Source of the DNA: Acanthamoeba castellanii str. Neff
Lineage: Eukaryota; Discosea; Longamoebia; Acanthamoebidae
NCBI RefSeq assembly: GCF_000313135.1
Contig: NW_004457434.1
Location: 56,979 to 92,581, forward strand
Reading direction: 5' to 3'
DNA: 35,603 nt
The notes beneath the pieces were generated by a model. It was not told the origin of the DNA. It saw only the letters and a list, made by a program, of their open reading frames with translations, and made no database searches. A program made the translations under genes and the position numbers. Below, in pieces: positions 12,201 through 22,120 of this stretch (position 1 is the stretch's first letter; each line of letters begins with the position of its first letter).

Positions 12201-12941
12201 GCCGACCACCGTCTCCTGTTCTGCTGCTGCTGCTCAGCCGCTGACTCCGCGGCATCGACATTGCCGTCGTCATCGTCTTCGTCGCCTCGTCGCTGTTTCT
12301 TAGCCGGCGGCTGGCCGCTCTCCGCCAACGCTCCGTTGGCTAATTTGAGACTCGTCTTCAAGAACTTCAGTGCGATGCTGGGCTGCTGTTGTGGCGGCGG
12401 CGGCGGCGAGGCCCGTCGCCGGGCGGAGGTGGGCGAGGCGGGTTCCTGGCCGCACACGCGCATGTGGTGCGTCCAGTCGTTCTTCTGGCATGTGGGCGAG
12501 CAGTACGGCACGTTCCTCCCCACGTCCAGACACTTTGAGCACATCCTGCACACAACCAACCAACCAACCAATGATCATCACGCACACGACACACGCCACA
12601 CGCACACACACACGACACACGACACACGACACACGACACACGACACGACGCAGCACGAGATGCGATACGGAGAGATGGGCGGGTGGGTACTCTGTGGTTT
12701 CGGGGACGGTGTCGAGGTCGGGGCATAGTCGAAAGGCGCACCTCTGCTGCCGGGTCGCCCAGTGGGGCGACGCAGAGGGCGATGACGACGAGGCTGTGGT
12801 GCTGCCGGCAGACGAGGCCCTCGGTGACCACGAAGGCGACGATGCCGACGATGGTGAACGTGAGAAGGACAGGTCGACCAGGCGGGTCTGCCCATCTCGT
12901 TGCCGGGGCAGCGAGAGATGGACATGTCGGCGACGCTTCAT
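9262..12941 (-). CDS. MYND-like / SET / RAMA-like protein, putative lysine methyltransferase
   Basis: Exons (minus): 12941-12742 (tentative), 12545-11182, 11051-10945, 10818-10750, 10652-10558, 10439-10255, 10075-9262; about 944 aa. A MYND-like zinc finger (MCSKC...YCSPTCQ...DW..H...C) lies at about 68-97. A long K/E/D/S low-complexity region follows. The SET domain spans about 480-600: GEYVGVLMD, AGNELRF plus NDYRDTGK, ATRDIAP, and EELLVDYGEETYW. An approximately 90-residue RAMA-like module follows (VSLADLVARRLISPEHDVLY, then SIDSWYWSHN), and the end is a K/E/R-rich coiled coil. SET proteins transfer methyl from S-adenosylmethionine to lysine; the histone substrate is inferred. One base appears missing in the 10971-10974 run, breaking AGNELRF from NDYRDTG. 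The first exon is weak: another frame at 12742-12975 is also open, and the N-terminus could differ. Confidence 0.78.
10091..10193. repeat. CACGACACACG-type tandem repeat in an intron
   Basis: About 100 bp of an 11-bp unit (CACGACACACG variants) fill the intron that interrupts the RAMA-like module of the SET-gene product. On the gene's sense strand the repeat reads GTGTGTCGTG. Confidence 0.9.
10671..10736. repeat. 12-bp tandem repeat in a SET-gene intron
   Basis: Five perfect copies of CACGACCAGCGA and a partial sixth. They sit within the intron between the ATRDIAP exon and the EELLVDYGEE exon. Confidence 0.9.
11102..11177. repeat. GAAGAA-rich purine tract in SET-gene intron
   Basis: AAGAAGAAAGAAG units; on the sense strand this is a long TTCTTC polypyrimidine tract inside the intron after the GEYVGVLMD exon. 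Confidence 0.85.
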
Positions 12942-13283
12942 TCGCACGTCGTCGGCTGGTGGACTCGCTCGGCACGAAGCTTCGTGGGGGGCGAGAGGAT
13001 TCGATTCAATATGTGTGGATATAATCTAACGGTCGCGTAAACGAAGATGTTTGTGCAAAAAAACAGTAAATAAATAAACAATAGACCCTGAGCGTACCGA
13101 TTTACCAGCAGTCGATCGGATCCGAGACGAGTCCCGCTGGTGTCTGCCTGCTACGTTACTATTAAAAAGTGGTCCAGTGCCCCACCCTGGCTCTTCCCAA
13201 TTAAATTTCTATTCTACTCTAAAAATTTCAAGGCACAGAGAGGGGCACGCGTGCTGAGCTTGGGCAGCAAGAGCAAGAACACG
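12942..13283. promoter_or_regulatory. Divergent intergenic region between SET gene and Skp1 gene
   Basis: About 340 bp between divergent starts. It has AT-rich patches (13045-13085 and 13160-13230), including TTAAATTTCTATTCTACTC, and no convincing coding signal. It probably carries both promoters; the right half may also be the Skp1 leader. Confidence 0.4.
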
Positions 13284-14076
13284 ATGTCGGCCACGGATAT
13301 GGTGCAGCTGCAGTCAAGTGATGGGGTGGACTTCTCCGTGCCCCGAAGCGTGGCGTCCATGTCTGTCACCCTCGACCACATGCTTCACGGTGCGTCATGC
13401 TTATTCTTTTCCAACTGCAAAGATGGGGCAAATTAACTCTGGATAAATCAGACATCTCACGTAGCCAGTCAGACGAGGCCATCCCTTTGCCCAACGTCAA
13501 CGCCAAGGTCGGTCTTACACTCACATTATATTGTTATCATATTATTATTTTATTCTTAAGTCTTTTATCATTGTTGTGTATATTTTTAATGCTGCCAATT
13601 ATGTATGTGGGTGCGCAGGCGTTGGAGAAGGTGATCGAGTACTGCAAGCACCATGAGAAGGACGAGCCGGTGCCCGCGTCCGACGCGGCAAAGCAGGAGC
13701 ACTCGGTACACAACATTTCGGCGTGGGACAAGCAGTTCATGCAGGTCGAGATGGGTCTCCTCTTTGATATCATTCTCGTACGTTGTTGAAGCCTCACGCC
13801 ATGATCCCATCTCATCTTCTTAGGCTCTCATTTCTCTTCTCTTTCGAGGCTGACATAAAAACATAACCCTCATGTTGTGCAACGCCAGGCCGCCAACTTC
13901 CTCGACATCAAGAGCCTGCTCGACTTGGGCTGCAAGACCGTGGCCAGCATGATCATTGGTACACCAAGACACCGCACACGCACCACCGCACACGCACTCA
14001 CCTTGCACCTGCGCGGCCATCTGCAGGCAAGACGCCGGAGGAGATCGAGCAGACCTTCCGCATCCCCACCCAGTAG
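13284..14076 (+). CDS. SKP1: Skp1-family protein, short at the C-terminus
   Basis: Skp1 links cullin-1 to F-box proteins in SCF ubiquitin ligases. Exons: 13284-13389, 13452-13507, 13619-13777, 13889-13958, 14027-14076; 146 aa. Family hallmarks are present in order: LQSSDG, IPLPNVNA, VIEYCKHH, AANFLDIKSLLDLGCKTVA and KTPEEIEQTFRI. The protein stops at IPTQ, just after the KTPEEI motif. Typical Skp1 proteins are about 160 residues and end in a helix containing the NEWCE/NQWCE motif that contacts the F-box; here it is absent. The acidic loop before IPLPNV is also very short. No alternative exon with that motif was found before the convergent gene at 14163. It could be a full-length functional variant or a degenerate paralog. 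Confidence 0.88.
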
Positions 14077-14162
14077 CGGGTGTTGAACACGAGAGAGAAA
14101 GGCGAGGAACTGGTGGTTTATGTTTTTCTATTTATAATTTTAGAATTACATTTTGTGGTACA

Positions 14163-17100
14163 TTACATGGCCCGGATGGACTGTGCGAGGGGCGACGGTG
14201 CCGAGGTGCTGGCGGCGGGCTGGTACTGCGACGCGGCGCGGCGTCGCGACGACACGCTGGGCGAGTGGGTGGGCGACGACGACGCGGAGCGAGAGGTGGC
14301 AGGTGGCGGCGCTACGGCTGCGTAGGCGGAGCTGACAGTGACCGCGCTGCCCAGACTGCTGCGGCGCGGGCTGACCAGCAGCGCGTCGTAGGACGACGTG
14401 CGGCGGCCGGACGGCTGGTAGGCCGAGTGTCGCAGCGATGCCAGACGCGTCGATGGCGTGATCGGTGGTGGCGTCGAGATCACTTTCCTGTGCGTGTGCG
14501 ATGGTACATGTGCGTGTGTCGTGTGCGGTGGCGTGTGTGCGGTGAGTACGGTGTGAGGTGCTATGAGGAGGAGGAGCGCAGGAGGTACCGAGCGGAACTA
14601 CGGAGAGGGCCGAAGGCAGTCATCATGGAGGCTTCCACGTCCTGGGTCGCCAGGATCGGGACGATGGGGTACTGCTTTTCCGGCAGAGGCTCCCGCTTCG
14701 CTGCAGCCGCGGCCTGTTTCCTCATTGACCCGCCGCTGGCCACACACACACACACACACACTTCAATACGAGAACGCACGACACGCACACGCAGCACCGC
14801 ACGCGCACACGGGCCACTGCACACGCTTGCTAAGAGGAATGGGTACCTGCCGAGAAGGGCTTTAGCAATGCTCCGCTTGTCCCTGCCGGTCTCGTCTGGG
14901 GCCTGGGCGCCGGGGGCTTGGCTTTGGTGTTGGTCGTTGATCTCCTTTTCGGCCTTGGTCATCTCCGCGTCGAGCGGAGCGCCGGCCTTGAGGCCTCGGG
15001 GCAGCCCAACCATGTCGCCATCGCCTCCGCCTCCGCCGGCAGAAAGACCCTCACCTCCGCCCGCTGCCTTCTTGCTCTGCTTGACCTTCTTCTTCTTCCC
15101 CTCCTTCTTTTTCTGCTCCTGGTCCTCTTCGCTTTCCTCGTTCTTTCCGCCGTCGCTTTCGCTCTTTACGGCGGGCTTCTTCTTCGTCTTCTTCTTTTTC
15201 TTCTTGTCGCCCTTCTTCGTCTTCGCTTTTGGCGTCTCCCTCGAGGCCTGGTCGCCCTCGTCCCACGCGTGACCGTTCCCATACCTCAAATTGTCGTCAT
15301 CGTCGTCGAGGCTGATCAGCGGTTTCTCGGTCCAGAGAGAGAAGGCTCTCCTCCTCAGCCCCGCCGCCATCCCGCCGCCGCCTCCACGACCACCGGTCGT
15401 GCCACCTGCTGCGGCTCCCCTCGGCGTTCCCTCTGCTGTGGCACCCGCCGGGTCGGCGCTGGTCGTGTCGGGCATGACCAGCGAGCCGGCCCGGCTTCGT
15501 CCGCCCTGGAGCTGGGCCTTGGCCTCCTTCTTCTCCCGCCGCTTCTCCTTCTTTTCCTTCTTCTTTTCCTTCTTCTCCTTCTTCTCCTCCTTCTTTTTCT
15601 TCTTCTTCTCCTCCTTGCTCTGGTGCTTCTCCGCACCTGCCTGCTCGCCGCCGCTGTCCTGCTGCTGTTCCTTCCGCTCCCTCCGTAGGCGCGGCGAGAA
15701 GAGCGCCATGGCGCTGTAGCCCTTGGTCTCCTTCTCCTTCTTCTCTTTCTTTTCGTTCTTCTTCGTTTTGTCCTTCTTCGTTTTCTTCGCCTTCTTCGTG
15801 GGCTTCGTGAGCTGGTCTTCGACGCGGGTGAGCGAAGCCGACGAGCTGACCTTGTTGGCGCCCTCTTCGCCGTCCGCGCCGGTCGACCTCTCCTTCGCTA
15901 CCTTCTTCGGTCCCGTCACCACCTCGCTCTGCGGCGTCGCCAGCACTTTCTCCTTCTTCTCCTTCTTCTTCTTCTCCTTTTCTTCGCTCTTCTCCTTTTC
16001 TTTCTTCGGAATGGGCTTCGGCTTCGTCTTCGACTTGGCTTCGCCCCCACCTTCGCTGGGCTTGTCTACGGCTCCGCCGCCACTGTGGTCCTTCGCGACC
16101 TCGGCCGCCGCGCGCTGGACCGGAGACGAGACCGACGAGCCGAGCGGAGGCTGAGACGACGCTGTCGTCGATGCCGATGACGGAGCGGGTGGAAGCGCTT
16201 TGCCGGCACTTGCTGATGATGAGGTTGATGATGACGCCGACGTCTTGGCCGGTGGCGCGTCGTTGCTGGTGGTCTTCTTGGCGGCCGCGAGGCTGGGGTC
16301 GAACTTCTTCTTGAGCTCCTCCATCTTGGCGCGCGAGGTCGTCGACGAGAGCGAAGCGGTCGCGGAGGAGGACGTGGCCGCCTTCATGTTGCGCATGGAG
16401 ATGGTGACCAGCTTGTTCTTGAGCTCCTCAGTGCGCGAGCGCGACGAGGAGAGACCCGCCGGGCTGCCGGCCGCATCGGCGGCGGGGACCAACGCGATGA
16501 TGGGCTCCTCTCCCCTCTTCTTGTTTCCCTTGGACTCGGCGGGTGAGACCGAGAACTGCTTGGCGAGCTCAAGCACCATCGAGCGCTTGCTCCCGAGCCC
16601 TCCACTCTCACTTTCGCTCTCGCCATCGCCTTCGTTCTCCTGCTTCTGAGTCGTGGCGTCGCTTTCGTTCTTTCGAGGCCGCGTGGCGGTCGAGCGCAGC
16701 GGCGACTGCGCTGACTCGAGCGCGCGAGCCGAGTAGAAGCGAACCCACGTCGGCTTCTCGCCGGCGTTCGGTGAAGACGGCGATGGTGGCGAATCCGCAC
16801 CGGCCGAAGCTGACGACGGGGCCGCTAGGGAGGGAGACGCTGACGTGGCCGAGGCCAGAGGAGATGACGGAAAAGCCGGCGCAGCAGCCGGGCCGCTCGG
16901 ATTCGGAGCCTCGGTCGGGAGGGCGCAGGTGTAGGCCGACGTCGGCCTTCGCTTCGGCAGATGCAGCGGGTTGCCGGCTACTCCCTGTAACGCCAAGCAA
17001 CCATCAGCTGCGTCGACTCGTGCGCATGTGCGGTGGTGCGGGTTGATGTGCGTGTGCGTGTGCGTGTGCGTGTGCGTGTGCGTGTGCGTGTGCGTGTGCG

Positions 17101-17866
17101 TGTGCGTGTGCGTGTGCAGCGGTGCGGTGTGGTTGGGAAAGGTACGGGACTAGGTGCGGCGTAGGACGACGAAGGGCGTAGCGTGCCCACCAGTCGCGGT
17201 GGCACAGACGCTGTCGGCGGCGACTGGGGAGAGCCACTCTTTCTGCAATGTCGAAGAGCGCCACGACCATCTGATCAGGGCATGCGCAAGCGGCGTGCGT
17301 GCGTGTGCGGTGGTGTGTGCGGTGCGGCCGACAACATACGTGACGGTGCCTCGCAGGGTGAGCGCCTTGGGCTTGACGGAGGGCCGCGGTGGGATGGGCG
17401 GCCGTGCAACAGCCGCGCCTCCAGGTGAGGCCGTAGACGACGAGGACAAAGTGGAGAGTTGGGGCAGGGCCGCCGTAGTCGATAAAGATGACGAGATGTT
17501 GGTTGAAGAAGACGTAGACGGAGGTGAGTTGGGAGCTGAATCGCCATCAATTGATGGCGTGTAGGGCGGGATGGGCGGCAGCGGTTTGCGTTTGCTGGTG
17601 GCTCCGCCCAAAGAGGCCTTTGTAGTCGATGATGGAATCAATCGTGTAGAAGAGGAAGAGGGAGATGTGGAGGGAGACGAAGGCGGGAAGAGGGAGGGAA
17701 GAACGGGCGAAGTCGAAGGCGCGTAGGACGACGCCGCGCGCTGTCTCAACGATGAAGATTTATGGCCACCTCCCCCTCGAGCCAGCGAGGATTTTGGCGT
17801 CGCTGCCGAGGAGGGCGAAGGTTGGTTGGGCGTCGCCTCTGCTGGGCTGGCAACCTGCTCCATCAT
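14163..17866 (-). CDS. Ser/Pro/Lys-rich low-complexity protein with PPxP motifs
   Basis: Exons (minus): 17866-17340, 17242-17146, 16984-14847, 14735-14589, 14487-14163; 1077 aa, phases consistent. The N-terminus is Ser/Pro-rich, with two proline motifs typical of SH3 or EVH1 ligands (KPLPPIPP near 100 and RPPIPPRP near 160). Near residues 390 and 430 a short motif repeats: RTEELKNKL and KMEELKKKF. The centre (about 500-850) is lysine/glutamate-rich, with long EKKEKK runs. Near the C-terminus a more ordered segment appears (PLPEKQYPIVPILATQDV), then a Ser-rich tail. I recognise no enzyme or fold. A scaffold or cytoskeletal adaptor is possible from the proline motifs, but this is inference. It converges on the Skp1-like gene (86 bp) and diverges from the SRPBCC gene. 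Confidence 0.7.
17047..17118. repeat. GTGTGC hexamer repeat in an intron
   Basis: About twelve tandem GTGTGC copies in the second intron of the low-complexity gene. Confidence 0.9.
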
Positions 17867-18089
17867 CTTTTCTTCGTTTGGCCAGTCTCTGTTCGCTCAC
17901 CGTGTCGTTGAGCGGTGATGAGATACCGGCCAACGTCTCTCTTGTCGCCCGGTGTCGGTCACCACGGCTTTGTTCGGTCGTGCTCTTCGTTCGTCGGTTG
18001 CAGAGCGCCTAAATTAATTGTGATTCGACCGTTGAAAATAAATCAAAAATAAATGCCCAAGAAAAATAAGAAATAGAAATACGCATTAG

Positions 18090-18996
18090 ATGGCGAAATG
18101 GGCGGTGGTGTCGGTGGTGTTGGTGCTGGCGCTGGCACTGTACCCCTTGCTGCGATTCACGACGGTGCCGTATGAGCACAGCGTCCTCATCAAGGCCCCG
18201 CGTGCCAAGGTCGTCGCGTTCCTCCTCGACCACACCCAATCGCCTCGCCTGCAACCCCTCGTGTACACCCTCTCCACTGCATTCACATGTGAATGCAATC
18301 TACAAATAATCAGCAAATAATAAATAATAAATACAAATATTTGGATTTATCAATTTATTTATTTACTCTCTCGTGGGTTGTGTAGGGTTGAGACGAAGGT
18401 GCTGCAGGAGGAGGGAGACGTGCTGGTCTACGACGTCACCGAGGCACTCCCCGTGTTCGGCCGCATTGTCAATGTGCGTTCGCCCTCTCGTGCTGTCGTG
18501 TTCGTGCGACCTGACGCGTTCGTTGTGGCCGGCGAACACAGAACACGGTGCAGGTGACGCGCTCGTTCCAGGTGGGCAAGGGCTACCACCACATCGACTC
18601 CGAGGTCAAGGCCTACGGTCTCGCACAGTACCTCTTCTCCGCCAAGCACAGATTCACCCTCCAGGTCAGCCCTCTCACGACACACGACACGACACACGGC
18701 GACGCCACACACACGCCACACGCCACACGCCACACGACACACGACACACGACACGACCCACACACGCACGACGCGTGCGCGATACGACGACTAATTGACG
18801 GAATCGTCTTCAGAGTGATGATCCGAATGAAGCAGCGGTACAGCTCACGGACACGATGTGGGTGACGGCGCCCTACGTGCTGGTCGAGCACTACATCGGC
18901 CCCACCGCGTTCAGCGCCCACCAGGCCCTCGTGCGCACGCTCAAGCAGATCATGGAGGACGAGCAGGACCGCGAGGACGAACTCGCCACCCACTGA
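18090..18996 (+). CDS. SRPBCC/START-like protein with N-terminal membrane anchor
   Basis: Exons: 18090-18262, 18386-18473, 18542-18664, 18814-18996; 188 aa, length divisible by three. An N-terminal hydrophobic helix (VVSVVLVLALALYPLL) probably anchors or secretes the protein. The rest has the rhythm of a helix-grip SRPBCC fold: a first strand with VLIKAPRAKVVAFLLDH, paired strands through VLVYDVTEALP and HRFTLQ, and a long C-terminal helix (HQALVRTLKQIMEDEQ). Members of this fold bind hydrophobic ligands in a cavity; the ligand here is unknown. The fold call is a pattern-level judgement. The third intron is packed with the CGACACA-type repeat. Confidence 0.68.
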
Positions 18997-19054
18997 CCCC
19001 TCTCGCAGCCGTTTTACAGCCGAAAAGTTGTCGCCACTTTCTACCGTTGTGTGG

Positions 19055-19110
19055 CCAATGGGCAAGGACCCCAGAAGAGCGGAGTTGCTTATTGCAACAA
19101 AGCGCTTACA
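19055..19110 (+). promoter_or_regulatory. Candidate promoter elements of BPI paralog 1
   Basis: CCAAT at 19055-19059, the inverted repeat GTTGCTTATTGCAAC at 19084-19098, and AAAGCGCTT at 19099-19107, all within 90 bp of the ATG. AAGCGCTT and CCAAT also occur upstream of paralog 2. The binding factor is unknown. Confidence 0.35.
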
Positions 19111-19141
19111 AGAAGAACCGTCATTGCTTCGTTCTTGGGAG

Positions 19142-21492
19142 ATGAAGCTGTCGTTGTCGCTCGCTCTGGGGTTGCTGTTCGCGCTCCTGGCCCTTGCTTC
19201 CGCCGCTCACCCCGGCTTCAAGGTCACCCTCACCGAAAGCGGTGCGTCCGCCACCCACACCCCCACCCCACCCGAACCACTGTCGCCCCACCCAAACCTC
19301 AACACCACCCTTCTTCATCTTCTTCAGCTTCCCCTTCATGTCCACCGTGTCAGGTTTTTAGGGCATGAGGCAGACCAACCAGAATTCTCCGATTGATCGA
19401 CTAACATCCGACCACCCGACACCACTTCGCCACACCACACCTCGTAGGGTTGAACTACGCGCGCGAGGTGGCGGTGGAGTACCTGGAGAAGCGGTTCGCC
19501 ACGGTGCATGTGCCCGATGAAAGCGGCGACGCGCACGCGCCGGTGGTGGGCAAGATCAAGTGGGAGCTCAAGGACATCGTCATGTCGGGCCTTCGCCTGC
19601 CCCGCTCGTCCATCAACATCCTGCCCGGCCGCGGTGTGGCCGTGTCGATGTGCGTCTCTGCCAGACTTCAAAGAATTTTGCTCGGAGTGTGTTGGTTGTT
19701 GACATTTTGATATTTGCTTGTGTTGGTGGTCTGCAGCGACCAAGCAGCTCTTGAGATCAAGATGAACTTCCACTACAGGGAGCACCATTGGTACGGTGTT
19801 ACATCATGTTGTGGTACCAGTGCTAGCCTTGAAAATGATAATCTCCTTTTTATCTCTGGTTCTACGTTTGTCTGTCCAGGCCGCACATCAAGGGCCACGG
19901 CCACCTGGTCATCCACGCCAGTGGTATTAACGTACGTGGTTGAAAACAAACTTTGTTGTTTGTTTTACCCGCAATTGTGCATTAATGCTGGTGTTCATTT
20001 TCCAATCAATATGTAGATTGCCGTCGACATTCACGTGGGCGAGCAGAATGCCAGGCCCACCATGTCGGTCATTTCTTCGCACTGCAGCATCGGCGACCTG
20101 AGCATCAAGGAGCACGGCGGTCCCAGGTACGTGCGGCTTGATTTTTAGCTCCTATTCGTGCACTTTATCTCCTATGTCCCTTCTCAACTCCAATACAATG
20201 CGCAGCTGGCTGTACAACTTCTTCCTCAAGGTGCTCCACAAGATGATCCAGAAGGCCGCCGAGAAGGCTGTCGGCTCGTCCATCGAGAACCTGCTGAACC
20301 ATGTATGCGCACCGCATCTCATTCGGCTGTTGATCATCATCATCACCACCATCACCAACTCACACGGCTCTCTTTGGTGTGGTACCACAACAGGGCGGCA
20401 ACGAGGCCCTGCAAACGATTCCCTTGGCCGAGCGCTTCAGCAACATCGCCGAGGTGGACTACTCCCTGGTGGGCGGACCGACGTTCGGCCACAACTACCT
20501 GACCATCAACGCCAAGGGCGAGTTCTACTACCTGCCCCACAAGCAGGAGGCGCCGTTCGCCGCGCAGCCGATGCCGGACGAGATCAACGGCGAGATGATG
20601 CAGATCATGCTGAGCGACTTCGTGCCCGACTCGGCCTCGTTCGTCTTCAGGGAGTCCGGCAAGATGACCCACATCCTCCAGGACAAGGACCTCCCCAAGT
20701 GGGCGCCCATTCGTCTCAACACCAACAGCTGGTCCCGTATCCTTTTCGCTGTGTGCGTGTGCGTGTGCGTGTGCGTGTGCGTGTGCGTGCGTGTGCGTGT
20801 GCGGCGGTGCGTGTGCGGCTCGATGTTGTGAGTATGTTTCCTTGACTGCTGCGCCTGCAAAGACATCCTGCCCGATTTGACGAAGAAGTACCCGAACCTG
20901 GAGATGCAGGCCGAGCTCCACACGACGTCGCCGCCCAAGGCCACCTTCAGCCACGACGGCATTCGCGTGGCCGGCCCCGGCCAGGTGGTCGTCTCCGTCC
21001 TCCCGCACGGCGGCGCCCCCGTGCCCGTATTCGCGCTCAACATCGATCTCACCACCAGCGCCAAGGTACACCACCTGCGTGTGCGTGTGCGGTGGTGCGT
21101 TCGTGTCGTTCATTCGTGAACGTGCGTTTCTTCTTTAAGGTGACGGTGAGGGATGGCCGAATCTTCACCGAGCTGAGCTACCTCCAGTCGCCCATCACCG
21201 TTGCGGTACGCACAAGCCAATCACAGCTAATTTTTTAACTATATTCGATGGAATGTGACGTCGTCGGTATGGTTGGGTTGTGCAGTTCTCGCATGTGGGC
21301 ACCATCACCGTGTCGGAGGTGGACCACATCATCAAGACGCTCTGCACCGATGCCATCGTGCCGTTCTTCAACTACTACCTCTCGCACGGCGTCAACATCC
21401 CCACCATCAAGGGCGTCCACTTCGTCGAGCCGCACATCGCCTACGGCCCGAGCTACCTCGCCATCGCCACCAACATCCACTACACCGGGTAA
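19142..21492 (+). CDS. BPI/LBP-family lipid-binding secreted protein, paralog 1
   Basis: Exons: 19142-19241, 19448-19649, 19737-19790, 19880-19931, 20017-20126, 20206-20302, 20394-20736, 20863-21065, 21140-21205, 21286-21492; 477 aa, the usual length of the bactericidal/permeability-increasing and LPS-binding protein family. A clear signal peptide ends near ALASA. The mature start HPGFKVTLTESG and the segment NYAREVAVEYLEKRF match the family's N-terminal helix. WLYNFFLKVLHKMIQKAAEK and the DFVPDSASFVF block match the middle of the first barrel and the start of the second. These proteins bind lipids, including lipopolysaccharide, in two apolar pockets. A role against or in handling bacterial prey is an inference. 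Paralog 2 lies at 30788-33362 in inverted orientation. Confidence 0.87.
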
Positions 21493-22120
21493 AACAACCT
21501 GTTGGACTCCTTAGATACTGTTTTATTTAAAATGCCAGGCCCAAACCTGGAATTCCTGAAATAATCAGCAATGCTTATTTTGTCGGCTTTGGAGCATGCC
21601 CAAAACAGGAAAGGCCTTTTCGCAGGGTAAGACGATTTGTCTTCAGGAAAGCGTCGCAGCATTACAGCATTCCCCTTGTTATATGGACTGGCATACAGGG
21701 GCACTCAGCTAAGTAGTCCGCCGACCCGACCAGCCAGACAAAGCAGAACAGACGCACACCCTACACTCCTCGACGAAATTGCAAACCACCTCCAGCAACC
21801 CTACATCTGCTCTCCCGAAACCAAAGTCGTCAGGTATTGGCTCCATCTGGGCGACCAACTCTTCGCTCGCAAGGGCCTAGGCGTAGCCTCGGACACGCAT
21901 GTCATCTCGGAAACCACTTTTACCGAGCAGTCATGAGGACAGTGGCGGCAACAATGAAAAGGAAGAGCAAGGCCAGCCTCCGAAGAAGAGGAAGGCCTCG
22001 ACCCTGGTAGAGCCGATCGTCCTGACACAACTTCTTGGAATGTACTCACATTATTGCTTGTCTGGCCCAAAGCCACGCTTAGTCGCCAAAAATGCAAAAG
22101 TTGCCCCGGCACACAGTTCT
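21493..22120 (+). other. Unassigned region with open-frame remnants
   Basis: This stretch lies between the stop of BPI paralog 1 and the stop of the convergent actin-related gene. At 21740-21935 the plus strand reads as an open frame with protein-like character (LLDEIANHLQQPYIC, then VVRYWLHLGDQLFARKGLG). It ends in a stop, and a second frame at 21899-22134 continues with a lysine-rich nuclear-signal-like stretch (PPKKRKAST). Third-position GC is lower than in neighbouring genes. There is no clear start, splice structure or family. It could be a decayed gene or mobile-element fragment, or part of a 3' UTR. Confidence 0.3.

Noticed and set aside
11276..12244. A 322-codon plus-strand open frame rich in Phe/Val/Leu
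   Set aside because: It is the complement of the K/E/D-rich region of the SET gene; no domain and no splice support.
12742..12975. Alternative first exon of the SET gene with a hydrophobic stretch (TFTIVGIVAFVVTEGLVC)
   Set aside because: It starts with GTG instead of ATG, and its phase does not match the MYND exon unless another acceptor is used; not excluded, but less likely.
14918..15688. A Leu-rich plus-strand frame that looks like many membrane helices
   Set aside because: It is the reverse complement of lysine/glutamate-rich codons of the low-complexity gene, not a real transporter.
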